In this document: positions 1-8,013 of the stretch, in pieces
Layout: each line of letters opens with the position of its first letter
Numbering within the stretch: the first letter of the stretch is position 1
Origin: a virus
Reading direction: 5' to 3' (one strand)
Virus record (IMG/VR): IMGVR_UViG_3300025120_007633
Location: 1 to 33,252 of that record
DNA length: 33,252 nucleotides
The notes under the pieces: generated by a model
Database searches by the model: none
Told to the model about the DNA's origin: nothing
The model's input: only the letters and a program-made list of their open reading frames with translations
Translations under genes and position numbers: made by a program

Positions 1-44
1 GCAAGTCCTTTAAAAAAGCCTTCAGTTATTTCTTTACTCTTCAT
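1..44 (-). CDS. Unknown protein, N-terminus only (runs off left edge)
   Basis: A minus-strand ATG at 42-44 opens a frame that continues off the window edge and reads MKSKEITEGFFKGLA. An AAGGAAA Shine-Dalgarno-like stretch lies about 9 nt upstream, inside the end of the preceding gene, with which it overlaps by 11 nt. This overlap style matches the rest of the window. Only 14-15 residues are visible, so no function can be given. The start is supported by the ribosome binding site and spacing, not by homology. Confidence 0.5.
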   Translation of the reverse strand, partial: MKSKEITEGFFKGL

Positions 45-282
45 CTTTAATTTTCCTTATCCCACGTGTAAACTTGGTTGGATCTTGACCTTTAATAGCA
101 TTCAGAAGTCTATTCTCAAGTTTGGTGGCTGTTTCTTGATCGTATGATTCGCGGATATATTTTATTAGATTAATAGCGGAGTTGATAGTGTTATTAGCAC
201 GAGCTTCAAGAAGATTCTCTTTATCCTTGTGTGTAATAAGCTCATCAAGCTCTGTAAGTATGCTACGTGTACGTCTCTGCAA
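34..282 (-). CDS. Small conserved-looking phage protein, unknown function
   Basis: An 82-residue, highly charged, mostly helical protein without cysteines, signal peptide or membrane segment. No family recognised. The start is TTG at 280-282, preceded by AGGGAG at a good distance. A late-type promoter CATAAATA lies upstream at 303-310. The frame ends inside the start of the next gene. The late promoter suggests expression in the second half of infection, independent of the upstream helicase gene. Confidence 0.7.
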   Translation of the reverse strand: MQRRTRSILTELDELITHKDKENLLEARANNTINSAINLIKYIRESYDQETATKLENRLLNAIKGQDPTKFTRGIRKIKDEE

Positions 283-302
283 AATTAACTCCCTATTTGA
301 TA

Positions 303-310
303 TATTTATG
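303..310 (-). promoter_or_regulatory. T4-type late promoter (CATAAATA)
   Basis: The minus strand reads CATAAATA, matching the NATAAATA form of the T4 late promoter. It sits in the 42-bp gap between gp41 and the small gene ending at 34, and about 20 nt upstream of that gene's TTG start and ribosome binding site. Confidence 0.55.
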
Positions 311-324
311 CTCTGCGGAAATTA

Positions 325-1713
325 TTATTCAGCCTTCTTGAGACCAGCCAACATACTCTTAAGTTTACTACTGTCGACTTCTGCTGTAACTTTTGCATCA
401 CTTGTAGGAGTTACTGTACTTCCTTTTTTAATTTGATTCATAATGTCTCCACTACCTACAGATGTGCCTTGGCTATCTTGTCCTTCTTCACCTGGATCAG
501 TAATACGTAGACTATCTAGATCAAATTCTAAATCAACTTTCATACCAACACCACTAGATGATCTTGTTTTCATTAGCTGTAATTGATATCTTCCACGTTC
601 TCGCATTGCACGACTTGTAAATATACCAAACACATTATCAGCAGTATTAATTTTACTCAACCCACCTGCAATATGACTATGATCAAACTCAATTTCTTCT
701 ACTGCCCCTCTGTTCAACTGCGATGCTGTTATCATTAATATGTTCTGCTCACGTGCTAGATTACGTAATTCTTCTGACACATACTTGTCTTTAACAAATA
801 AATCATTTGGGCTAACTTTAGCACTTACTGGCATAACTAAATCTAAATAGTCTACCATAATAAAGTCTATATTCATTCCTGTTTGTACGTGCAGTTCTTT
901 TAAGTAACTTCTAATCTGATTAACATTACTCTGTGCCGACATATACTTAACACGCAATGCTCCGGATTTTTTACCTGCCATTTTAACTTTCATTTCAACT
1001 GTGTCTATATCTTTAAAAACTGCTTTTGTCGAACAGTTAGCTACCATTGAATCCATTCGCATCGAACATAAGCCTTCACTCAATTCTAGTGTTAAGAAAA
1101 CCCCATTAAGTCCTTGGGTTACCCAATTAATAGCTATGTTTTGCATAAACAAACTCTTACCACTACCACTACCACCAGCAAAAATGTTTAGTTCTCCTCT
1201 GTTCATACCACCAAACAATCTTTTGTCTAGTGTAGGCCATCCTGTTGATACTTGTCCATTATTATCTTTAATTGCTAGTAATCTCGACCTAGGATCTTCA
1301 AAGTAATCAGTACCCATATCTTTAGTTAAACTAATCTGTACAGCTTCTTTAATTAATTTTTCTACAGGATCATAATCACCTTTTTCTAATAGGTCTGCAC
1401 TTTTTAAAATTGCACGTTCTAATTCTTGTCTGCGTGTAAATCCCTCAAACTCTTCCATGAACCATGAATAATGATCATCTGTTAGATCTGGTACTGCTTT
1501 AAGATCAATTTTAGTTACTGCTTTTACCTGCTCTGCTGTAGGCATAGCTGTGTGTTCATCTATGTGTGTCTTAATAAACTTGGCCGCTTCTCTTAAGGCA
1601 CGATCAAAGTTTTCTGGATTATAGATATTCTGCACACGCACATAACTTTGTGCGTCTTGGAGCATCATCTCTAGAAATAGCTTTTGTAATTCTGGTGTGT
1701 AGTCTTTTGTCAT
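325..1713 (-). CDS. 41: Replicative DNA helicase, gp41/DnaB family
   Basis: Hexameric 5'-3' helicase that unwinds DNA at the phage fork and activates the primase. At 462 residues it has the usual gp41 size. An N-terminal helical domain (about 1-150) is followed by a RecA-like core. The Walker A motif GGSGSGKS is at 180-187, Walker B IMVDYLD is at 285-291, and the DnaB-type ITASQLNRG segment follows. The C-terminus is acidic and polar. The primase gene lies immediately upstream, as in T4. The gene has its own sigma70-type promoter (1723-1751) inside the end of the primase gene, which would start the mRNA only about 3 nt before the ATG. No Shine-Dalgarno is visible. Confidence 0.95.
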   Translation of the reverse strand: MTKDYTPELQKLFLEMMLQDAQSYVRVQNIYNPENFDRALREAAKFIKTHIDEHTAMPTAEQVKAVTKIDLKAVPDLTDDHYSWFMEEFEGFTRRQELERAILKSADLLEKGDYDPVEKLIKEAVQISLTKDMGTDYFEDPRSRLLAIKDNNGQVSTGWPTLDKRLFGGMNRGELNIFAGGSGSGKSLFMQNIAINWVTQGLNGVFLTLELSEGLCSMRMDSMVANCSTKAVFKDIDTVEMKVKMAGKKSGALRVKYMSAQSNVNQIRSYLKELHVQTGMNIDFIMVDYLDLVMPVSAKVSPNDLFVKDKYVSEELRNLAREQNILMITASQLNRGAVEEIEFDHSHIAGGLSKINTADNVFGIFTSRAMRERGRYQLQLMKTRSSSGVGMKVDLEFDLDSLRITDPGEEGQDSQGTSVGSGDIMNQIKKGSTVTPTSDAKVTAEVDSSKLKSMLAGLKKAE

Positions 1714-1719
1714 ATATAC

Positions 1720-2709
1720 TTAATTATACAGTTTTTTTCTCATAAGTTCAATCTTGAGCTTGCTCGTTTCTTTACCATCTAGGATAGCTTTTAACACAAA
1801 CAACTTGCCATACTTAACAACTGCCTCGTTGATATCTTTGCAGGTCTCTTGCCATACTGGAAAACTTGCTGACCAGCCATACTCCATTGCACTGTTAAGC
1901 ATTTTACTTCCAGCACGATCTCTATCAGCTACTACTATAACTTCTCTACCTAAACTTTCAATTATGTCTGCCTGTGTTTCGTTTACTTCATTGTTTAATA
2001 CTGCAACACCATCGACACTCATAGCGTCAAATGGTCCTTCTGATACTATAACAAACTTCCAATCCTTCTCTTGATTGTTTATGTTAAACACAAAGTTCGG
2101 TTCGTAATGGCTATGGTATTTTGGTTTAACATTATCTTCTATTGCTCTGGCAGTATACCCTATAGTTTTACCTTGCCATATCATAGGAACTATTACTCTT
2201 TTATGTAAATTATATTGTTGCTGTTTGGTTACATAAAATTCATATTTTTCTAAATCAATTTTACGATTATAACAATATTCTAATGCTGGATGTGCATCTT
2301 TAAGATTATTAAAGCTGATTCTATCTTCAGGAAGGTCACGTGATTTAAATTCTATTTTTTCTTCTTGCTCAATTTTTACTTCTTCAGGATTAACTAGTTC
2401 ACGTACTCGTATAGCTTCAATGACTAAACGTTTGATTTCGCTATCATCAACTGATAACCATTTTAAAAACTTACGGAATTTAAATGTTAAGTGTCTGCCT
2501 GGCTGATAACTAGTTTTAAAATTACAATTAAAACAATGATAACTTACTGATCCATCTTGATTAGCTGTAAGTCCACCTCGACCTCTAGTGTCTGGAGTTT
2601 CACCATTATGCACACAACAGACAGCATTAAATGATGTCCACCCGCTAGGAGTAGTTTTCTTCTTAGCCGGTAAATGTTGTTTTACAAAGTCTTGAATGAT
2701 AGTCAGCAT
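1720..2709 (-). CDS. 61: DNA primase, gp61/DnaG type
   Basis: Makes RNA primers for lagging-strand synthesis and works with gp41. A zinc-binding domain is seen at C32-x-H34 with C59-x2-C62. A TOPRIM fold follows, with the catalytic glutamate in VSEGPFDA (E224) and the acidic motif VADRD at 260-264. At 329 residues it fits T4 gp61 (about 340). The helicase gene starts only 6 bp downstream. A sigma70-type promoter at 2717-2745 places the predicted transcription start about 1 nt before the ATG, so the message is probably leaderless. No ribosome binding site is present. Confidence 0.93.
   Translation of the reverse strand: MLTIIQDFVKQHLPAKKKTTPSGWTSFNAVCCVHNGETPDTRGRGGLTANQDGSVSYHCFNCNFKTSYQPGRHLTFKFRKFLKWLSVDDSEIKRLVIEAIRVRELVNPEEVKIEQEEKIEFKSRDLPEDRISFNNLKDAHPALEYCYNRKIDLEKYEFYVTKQQQYNLHKRVIVPMIWQGKTIGYTARAIEDNVKPKYHSHYEPNFVFNINNQEKDWKFVIVSEGPFDAMSVDGVAVLNNEVNETQADIIESLGREVIVVADRDRAGSKMLNSAMEYGWSASFPVWQETCKDINEAVVKYGKLFVLKAILDGKETSKLKIELMRKKLYN
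1723..1751 (-). promoter_or_regulatory. Sigma70-type promoter for gp41
   Basis: Minus strand: TTGAAC, 17-bp spacer, TATAAT. The promoter overlaps the last codons of the primase gene. There are 9 nt between the -10 box and the helicase ATG, so the expected leader is about 3 nt. Confidence 0.7.
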
Positions 2710-2716
2710 ATGCTAC

Positions 2717-2745
2717 ATTATACACTAATCTTTTGATTAAATCAA
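2717..2745 (-). promoter_or_regulatory. Sigma70-type promoter for gp61
   Basis: Minus strand: TTGATT, 17-bp spacer, TATAAT, then 7 nt to the primase ATG. The predicted start site is 1 nt upstream of the ATG. Confidence 0.7.
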
Positions 2746-2760
2746 GTATTTTGACTAGTC

Positions 2761-4719
2761 TTATGGTGACCAGTAAGCTAATTCACCTGTTGTTGGATTG
2801 TAAACAGTATAAAAGAATCCACTTGGCAGTGTACCACCTGATGGTAGTGTACCAGTAGATTTAATTGCAACAGGTTTAATAACTGTAACATTAGCTGAGG
2901 TATTAATTAATTCATTACCAGTTGCATTTATTGTAATACTGTTATTACCTTGATTGTTTAGTCCTGCCTGAGCACCGATTGCTACTGCGGCAAGTCCTTG
3001 ATTTCGGCTACCAGCTTCTCTACCAACTGCTACTGCTTGGGTTGTTTGGGTTAAGTTACCTGCTCGGAAACCAATTGCTACTGTACTAACTCCTTGAGAT
3101 GCTTCACCAGCTTGGAATCCAAGTGCTACTGCTTCTATCCCTTGAGATGTTTCACCAGCATTTGTACCGATATGTACTTCATTACTTTCTACGTAATCAT
3201 CAACATATCCTTTTAGTGCAAGATTTGATCTAGTTATACCAGTTGCTGTTATAGTATTTGCTAGTCCAACAAATCCAATCATTCCAATATTGGCTGTTGT
3301 AACTTTGTTGTCAGTGTAACCTATCTGCCCGATATTAGCCGTTGCAACTTTGTTGTCAGTGTAACCTATCTGTCCAATGTTTGCTGTGTTTACTCTTGAT
3401 GTAATAACGCTATCTTGTACTGTGTTAGCAAAGTCAGTATATCCAATTTGACCAATGTTTGCTGTTGCTACAGCACCACCAACGAATCCAACCATTCCAA
3501 CATTTGCTGTTACTATGCCAATGGATAAGTCAGCAACTTTGTTGTCAACGTAACCTTTTAGTCCAACATTTGCTGTTGTAACTTTGTTAGTAATAACACC
3601 ATCTTGAACAGTATTAGCAAAGTCAGTATAACCTATTTGCCCAATATTTGCTGTTGCTACAGCACCACCAACAAACCCAACCATTCCAATATTTGCTGTT
3701 ACTGTTCCGGCCGCTGTTATGGTATTTGCTAGTCCAACAAATCCAATCATACCAATGTTGGCAGTTAGTACTTTATTATCTGTATAACCTATCTGACCAA
3801 TGTTGGCTGTTGTGGTTGAGTTATCTACATACCCTTTCATTCCAAGGTTTGCTGTAGTAACTTTGTTAGTAATAACACCATCTTGTACTGTGTTAGCGAA
3901 ATCAGTATAACCAATTTGTCCTATATTAGCTGTGTTAACTTTGTTAGTAATAACACCATCTTGTACTGTGTTAGCAAAATCAGTATACCCTTTTAGTCCA
4001 ATGTTTGCTGTTACTATTCCAGCAGTAACAATAGTATTAGCAGTTGTTACAGTTGCTATCGTACCTGCGTAAGTAGGTAAGAACGAAGTTACATTAGCAT
4101 TGCCATAAATTGATGCGTCTTTTTGTTGGTCAACATATCCTCGCATACCGACGTTGGCCGCAATGATTGCCGCTACTTGTATTGTGTTACTTAATGTTGT
4201 AGCAGTATTAACAGCAACAACTTGTCCATCTGTATATGCTTTTTGTATAGTGTTAGCTATTGTAACTTTGCTGTCGGTATATCCTATCTGTCCAATGTTT
4301 GCTGTAGTAACTTTGTTATCTACATACCCTTTCATGGCTAAGTTAGCATTTGTTACCGTTGCTATAGTACCTGTATATGTTGGAAGGAATGAAGTTACGT
4401 TGGCATTACCGTAAATTGATGCGTCTTTTTGTTGATCAACGTATCCTTTCATTATGGTGTTAGCAAAGTCAACATATCCTTTCATACCAATATTGGCTGT
4501 AGTTGTTGAATTATCAACATAACCTTTCATTGCAGTATTAGATTGGGACGATGATCCAACTTCACTATAAACAACATTACCTCCCGGAGTAACACCATCG
4601 TGTACTCGGATGGATCTTAGAGTTGTATCAACAGTAATCTCGCCAGCTGGACCAGTATAGACATTACTTACTGCAAGATTGCCTCTTCTATGTAAAATTA
4701 ATACGTTTGCTACTGTCAT
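2761..4719 (-). CDS. Repetitive fibre-like virion protein
   Basis: A 652-residue protein with three visible parts. Residues 20-50 resemble the short N-terminal module of phage fibre and appendage proteins (YTGPAGEITVDTTLRSIRVH, then DGVTPGG). Residues about 60-510 are a long run of 12-17-residue units such as TANIGQIGYTDNKV and TANIGMIGFVG. The next 80 or so residues carry AVALGFQAGEASQG-type repeats like the head repeats of YadA-type trimeric adhesins. A glycine- and proline-rich tip ends in GELAYWSP. This architecture suggests a trimeric fibre or appendage involved in host contact; the assignment is by pattern only. Its start overlaps the stop of the upstream gene (TAATG), so the two are translationally coupled behind the late promoter at 5251-5258. 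Confidence 0.75.
   Translation of the reverse strand: MTVANVLILHRRGNLAVSNVYTGPAGEITVDTTLRSIRVHDGVTPGGNVVYSEVGSSSQSNTAMKGYVDNSTTTANIGMKGYVDFANTIMKGYVDQQKDASIYGNANVTSFLPTYTGTIATVTNANLAMKGYVDNKVTTANIGQIGYTDSKVTIANTIQKAYTDGQVVAVNTATTLSNTIQVAAIIAANVGMRGYVDQQKDASIYGNANVTSFLPTYAGTIATVTTANTIVTAGIVTANIGLKGYTDFANTVQDGVITNKVNTANIGQIGYTDFANTVQDGVITNKVTTANLGMKGYVDNSTTTANIGQIGYTDNKVLTANIGMIGFVGLANTITAAGTVTANIGMVGFVGGAVATANIGQIGYTDFANTVQDGVITNKVTTANVGLKGYVDNKVADLSIGIVTANVGMVGFVGGAVATANIGQIGYTDFANTVQDSVITSRVNTANIGQIGYTDNKVATANIGQIGYTDNKVTTANIGMIGFVGLANTITATGITRSNLALKGYVDDYVESNEVHIGTNAGETSQGIEAVALGFQAGEASQGVSTVAIGFRAGNLTQTTQAVAVGREAGSRNQGLAAVAIGAQAGLNNQGNNSITINATGNELINTSANVTVIKPVAIKSTGTLPSGGTLPSGFFYTVYNPTTGELAYWSP
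3200..4560 (-). repeat. Coding tandem repeats of the fibre-like gene
   Basis: Degenerate repeats encode GYVD/GYTD/GFVG units separated by TANIG-type linkers. One 24-residue block starting GYVDQQKDASIYGNANVTSF occurs twice (residues 92-115 and 194-217) with identical protein sequence but several synonymous differences in the DNA. Confidence 0.8.
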
Positions 4720-5225
4720 TATACGTTCCCTGTTATTGTTCCGCCATCATATGTAATATTTGATGCAAATGGTTCTTGATTATAATACGCTGGTAATATA
4801 TCTAAGTCTACTGGTACCCCATAGTTGTCATCTGAGTACAAAGGAAAACTTACGTTATCACTACTTCTGGTTGTTTTAAATGTTAATTTATATATTCTAT
4901 TTTCTAAATTACTAACTGTAACAGAGTCAAAAGTAAAGTATCCTTTACCCGAGGCAATGTTGGCCCAGTTTACAGCATATGATTTAATTGTTTGCTGATT
5001 CAATGGATCTTGTATACTAGCTTGGACTACGTATCCTTCTAGATCAACATATTTTTGATCTTGGTTTTTAAAGTCAACTGATACTGGATTATCAATCCCC
5101 TGATATATTTTTATTGGTCTTTGATACACTATTCTGTCCCTCGTTCCTGAAATCGCAACATTAGCGTTATCCACTATTTGTACAGTGAAGCTGTTTGGAT
5201 ATAAATAACTTGTAACTAGTGGCAC
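4719..5225 (-). CDS. Probable small virion structural protein
   Basis: 168 residues, mostly beta-strand-like, beginning MPLVTSYLYPNSFTVQ. There is no enzyme motif or cysteine pattern. I chose the GTG start at 5223-5225 because AAGGA sits about 10 nt upstream and the late promoter GATAAATA at 5251-5258 lies just before it. A TTG at 5265-5267 in the same frame would start upstream of that promoter and has no ribosome binding site. The stop overlaps the fibre gene start by 1 nt. Late expression plus coupling to a fibre gene suggests a virion or assembly protein; the exact role is unknown. Confidence 0.65.
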   Translation of the reverse strand: MPLVTSYLYPNSFTVQIVDNANVAISGTRDRIVYQRPIKIYQGIDNPVSVDFKNQDQKYVDLEGYVVQASIQDPLNQQTIKSYAVNWANIASGKGYFTFDSVTVSNLENRIYKLTFKTTRSSDNVSFPLYSDDNYGVPVDLDILPAYYNQEPFASNITYDGGTITGNV

Positions 5226-5250
5226 TTTAAATTTGTTCCTTATTAGTTTA

Positions 5251-5258
5251 TATTTATC
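5251..5258 (-). promoter_or_regulatory. T4-type late promoter (GATAAATA)
   Basis: The minus strand reads GATAAATA about 25 nt upstream of the GTG start at 5225, followed by AAGGA. It drives the structural pair 4719-5225 and 2761-4719. Confidence 0.6.
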
Positions 5259-5285
5259 ACATATCAATTTTAGAAAGAATCAACC

Positions 5286-5660
5286 ATGGAAGAAGTATAC
5301 AAGAAATTGCTCGACCAGTATCCGTTTATTAGTTATATTACCTATGGAGGGAACGAATACATAGGTATCATTCAAAATTCAGATGAGGTTATTACTACCA
5401 TATATGACTACGCTGTTTTAAAATCTCTAGAAGAAAAAACTCGATTCATGGAATTAGGTGATCAATGGTGGTGGGAATCAAATAGATTAGTTCCAATTAA
5501 TGTATTTTTAAAAGCAGACTGGAACGAATTCCGTCCTTGCTTGAAAACATTTAATTCAAAAGACGTGAATATACAACACGGTCCATACATTAGTCTTAAG
5601 GAAATTGCTCAGAAACGTTCTAAGCGTCGGTCGATAACTCTTGTTCGGAAAGTAAGTTAA
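5286..5660 (+). CDS. Conserved hypothetical phage protein
   Basis: 124 residues, one of only three plus-strand genes. The motif ELGDQWWWESNR in the middle, followed by the basic stretch QKRSKRRS near the C-terminus, looks like a small soluble protein conserved in marine T4-like phages (from memory, not searched). No catalytic signature is visible. The ATG at 5286 is preceded by a weak AGAAAGAA. Its 3' end overlaps the end of the minus-strand gene at 5620 by 41 bp, so the two transcripts converge. Function unknown. Confidence 0.75.
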   Translation: MEEVYKKLLDQYPFISYITYGGNEYIGIIQNSDEVITTIYDYAVLKSLEEKTRFMELGDQWWWESNRLVPINVFLKADWNEFRPCLKTFNSKDVNIQHGPYISLKEIAQKRSKRRSITLVRKVS

Positions 5661-6210
5661 TATTTACTACAACTAGTTGTGCATAACTTACACTGTGACT
5701 CTTCTTAAAATAATAAGTATCATCTTTAGGTTTAACCCAAACTGTTTCAGAAACTTCTTTCCAAGTACGACCTATTAAATGTCTTTTACCCGGACGTATA
5801 ATTGCTAAAAACATAGCCAATCTCGGAATAGTATCTACAGGCTCTGGCATCTGTAATAATAGATCATAATGATTATTAACGTGTATCAATTGCTCACAGA
5901 CTTTAGGATCATATAGTTTAGTCCAATCTGGTTCACGCATAAGTTCAATCAAGTGTTGTTCACTTTTAACCTGTTTATATAAATTAACATTCAACAGATC
6001 AAGTTTCATATATCCTCTATCTTCAGCAACCTTATGATCAAGACTAGCATATCCTGTAAATGGATCTATAGGAACGTCAGTAGCATATACACCTGTGTTA
6101 TGTTTGTTTAGTTGTTGATCACGCAATATACTAGCTGTAGTAACGTCTAGGAGTTCAAGTACTTGATCTCTGTCAGCAAAATCTATATCAATATCTGACT
6201 TAAATTTCAT
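5620..6210 (-). CDS. Miniature DNA polymerase III alpha (DnaE)-like protein
   Basis: 196 residues that line up in order with widely spaced motifs of bacterial DnaE. SDIDIDFADRDQVLEL (5-20) matches the palm motif PDxDxDFxxxxRDQV. HNTGV (37-41) matches the HxGGV segment. GYMKLDLLNVN (66-76) matches the KFDFLGLRT strand that carries the third catalytic aspartate. IIRPGK (137-142) resembles the RPGP segment, and FKKSHSVSYAQ (168-178) matches FNKSHSAAYAL. The PHP, finger and tau-binding regions are absent, and the protein is under a fifth of DnaE length. Acidic residues at all aligned sites are kept. Whether it binds DNA, regulates replication or is catalytic is unknown. It overlaps the upstream gene by 4 nt (ATGA). 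Confidence 0.7.
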   Translation of the reverse strand: MKFKSDIDIDFADRDQVLELLDVTTASILRDQQLNKHNTGVYATDVPIDPFTGYASLDHKVAEDRGYMKLDLLNVNLYKQVKSEQHLIELMREPDWTKLYDPKVCEQLIHVNNHYDLLLQMPEPVDTIPRLAMFLAIIRPGKRHLIGRTWKEVSETVWVKPKDDTYYFKKSHSVSYAQLVVVNINLLSEQELSTDA

Positions 6211-6932
6211 AAGCCTGCATCCTTTAATATCTTTTTAACCCATTCAGTATCTGCTACATAATCTTTAAATTTACGTTGCCAATGATCTGGTTCTATCCAC
6301 GGCATTATAAGTCCAAGCTGATCTTCATTTAGTGTTTCGAGGAATGCAATGCCTGTGTTACAATTAAATACAATCCAAGGACTTACCCTACCGTTGGTAA
6401 TGTGCATACAAACTCTATTTGGACCACCAAATCGGAAATAGTCACTGAATCCATTTTTAAACTCGCCCACTTCATCTGTGTAATCTTGCATTTCTTTTAA
6501 CGCTCTTTCTAGTGCATCACTAACTGATTCTTTACGCATATATTGTTTTAGATATTCTAGATATATCTTTTCCTGACACCAATGGTCAAGTTTCTTATTT
6601 TCTTTAATAACATAATCAATAAATGTTCTAGGATTAACTGCTCGAATACCAACCATATGTCGACCAAACTTAACAAAAGCACGATAATATGGACTAACAA
6701 CAAAGTCAGCATATGTTTTCATCTTAGCACTACCTTGTGTCATTTCATAAAAACGCAAGTAGGCCTGCATACCTAACTGTACTCCTACTTCTTTTTCCTG
6801 TTGCCAACGTCTCTTTGGTTCACATAAATGTACCGCGAGGCTGGACTCTTTGCGAAATTCTTTTCCGCAATATTTACATATGTGCTGTTGGCCCAGTCGC
6901 TTTTCTACCAAATCTTGAGTGTTTTCAATCAT
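6207..6932 (-). CDS. CCHC zinc-finger protein, unknown function
   Basis: 241 residues. The N-terminus holds a single finger, C19-x2-C22-x12-H35-x-C37, in the sequence HICKYCGKEFRKESSLAVHL. The remaining 200 residues are aromatic and charged, with no enzyme motif that I recognise. Zinc-finger proteins of this layout sit near replication and recombination genes in marine T4-like phages, so a nucleic-acid-binding role is plausible but inferred. The start overlaps the upstream stop by 4 nt and the stop overlaps the DnaE-like gene by 4 nt, so the four-gene operon 7968-5620 is translationally coupled. Confidence 0.75.
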   Translation of the reverse strand: MIENTQDLVEKRLGQQHICKYCGKEFRKESSLAVHLCEPKRRWQQEKEVGVQLGMQAYLRFYEMTQGSAKMKTYADFVVSPYYRAFVKFGRHMVGIRAVNPRTFIDYVIKENKKLDHWCQEKIYLEYLKQYMRKESVSDALERALKEMQDYTDEVGEFKNGFSDYFRFGGPNRVCMHITNGRVSPWIVFNCNTGIAFLETLNEDQLGLIMPWIEPDHWQRKFKDYVADTEWVKKILKDAGL

Positions 6933-7393
6933 CCTAATTCTTTTTTGATTTCCTTATCCTCTATACCTAATGTTTGTGCCAGCTTCTTGATGTCTTTCTT
7001 GTCATTGAGTTTTGCTAATAGATCTATTTCATCAGCTTTCATATTAGGATACAACTTAGCTAAAAACTTTTGACTTTTATTGTTTCCTTCTTTTTTCTTT
7101 GCCTTAAGCCAATAGTGATACTGTCCGCCCATACCTGGACTAACTGTAGTACATACTAACCATTGTAATTTTTTGTGTTTGTTTATTTCAAAGAAATGTT
7201 TGTTTACTCGCTCATTGGTAGCTAAGAGATAGTATGACTGTATGTCTAGATTACCACCTACATTTGATCCCCATTTCAACATTAGATATGTTGAGAATTT
7301 CTTTAAGTCTTCATCAGTGAAGTTATCATGGTAGTCACGATCTTTGCGATCCATTGCCGCCATTTCATCTTTTATGTATAAGCTACTACTCAT
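6929..7393 (-). CDS. Conserved phage protein, possibly clamp-loader small subunit (gp62-like)
   Basis: 154 residues, lysine-rich at the C-terminus. The layout is a central hydrophobic segment YLMLKWGS, then YYLLATNERVNKHFFEINKH, a small turn VSPGMGGQYHYWLKAKKK, and a helical tail with NDKKDIKKLAQTLG. The order of segments resembles T4 gp62, which with gp44 loads the sliding clamp. The similarity is judged by eye and is weak, and no gp44 lies in the window, so this stays a suggestion. It overlaps both neighbours by 4 nt in an operon with a DnaE-like protein, which fits a replication role. Confidence 0.5.
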   Translation of the reverse strand: MSSSLYIKDEMAAMDRKDRDYHDNFTDEDLKKFSTYLMLKWGSNVGGNLDIQSYYLLATNERVNKHFFEINKHKKLQWLVCTTVSPGMGGQYHYWLKAKKKEGNNKSQKFLAKLYPNMKADEIDLLAKLNDKKDIKKLAQTLGIEDKEIKKELG

Positions 7394-7968
7394 ACCGTTC
7401 TCCCTACCAATACAATTTTACAAATATGTTCAAGACGTTCTGTGTGTTCATAAGCGTCATACAATGTAGACCCTCTGCTGACAGCACCGTGTGCTTTGAT
7501 ACCAACTATGTCTTTATCTTCGCCTAGTTTCAGTATACATTGTTCTGCTAGTTCTTCGCTGATAGGTGGTACCATTCCTACATTGTCAGCAACACGAGTA
7601 TATCTGCTAATTTCAGGATAGTCCGTTACTAAGGTTGATAACTCTAGTGTCTGCATTGCCGCAACAATGTAAGTAGGGTGTAAATGAACTACGCATTGTT
7701 CTTGTTGTGTTTGTTTTATTAATCTGTGATGTAGATGTATTTCTCCGCTTGCTCGAAGATCTAGATTATCATCTAACTCTGCTAGTGTAGTAATGTCAAT
7801 CTTTTTAAATAGCTCAGGAGTCATATCCTGTTTACGAACACCACTTGGTGTAATATAAAAATAACTAGCACCTTCTGGATGCCAACTAATATTACCATCA
7901 CGGCTGGTTATCCAGTTACGACTGTAAGCGTCTTTAAGCAATTCACAAATGTTAGTTAGTGTATTCAT
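7390..7968 (-). CDS. Class II aldolase/adducin family protein
   Basis: 192-residue zinc-dependent aldolase or dehydratase of the L-fuculose-phosphate aldolase fold, of normal family length. Seen: the phosphate-site segment TSRDGNIS (21-28), catalytic-type glutamate in SGE (E76), zinc ligands in VVHLHP (H95, H97) and a third histidine in YEHTERLEH (probably H175). The substrate cannot be told: sugar phosphates such as fuculose- or ribulose-phosphates are family options. All key residues are present, so it is probably active. It heads an operon whose later genes look replicative, and has a strong sigma70-type promoter placing the start site 1 nt before the ATG. Confidence 0.88.
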   Translation of the reverse strand: MNTLTNICELLKDAYSRNWITSRDGNISWHPEGASYFYITPSGVRKQDMTPELFKKIDITTLAELDDNLDLRASGEIHLHHRLIKQTQQEQCVVHLHPTYIVAAMQTLELSTLVTDYPEISRYTRVADNVGMVPPISEELAEQCILKLGEDKDIVGIKAHGAVSRGSTLYDAYEHTERLEHICKIVLVGRTV

Positions 7969-7975
7969 ATACTCT

Positions 7976-8004
7976 AGTATACGTGTTTCCTTGCATTATG
8001 TCAA
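7976..8004 (-). promoter_or_regulatory. Sigma70-type promoter for the aldolase operon
   Basis: Minus strand: TTGACA (consensus -35), 17-bp spacer, TATACT, then 7 nt to the ATG at 7968. This predicts a 1-nt leader and no ribosome binding site. Confidence 0.75.
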
Positions 8005-8013
8005 GCGATACGA

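Noticed and set aside
3200-4560. CRISPR or insertion-sequence interpretation of the repeats
   Set aside because: The repeats are in frame, degenerate and encode a continuous protein; there are no spacers, terminal inverted repeats or transposase.
5226-5267. Longer TTG start for the structural gene at 4719
   Set aside because: It would begin upstream of the late promoter GATAAATA and has no ribosome binding site; GTG at 5225 has both in the right place.
6582-7073. Three overlapping plus-strand frames with hydrophobic stretches
   Set aside because: They are antisense to the zinc-finger and gp62-like genes, which have strong coding character and coupled starts.
6207-7393. Late sigma factor gp55
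   Set aside because: I looked for it because it is often near uvsW in marine T4-like phages; neither protein here shows a sigma-like region 2 pattern.
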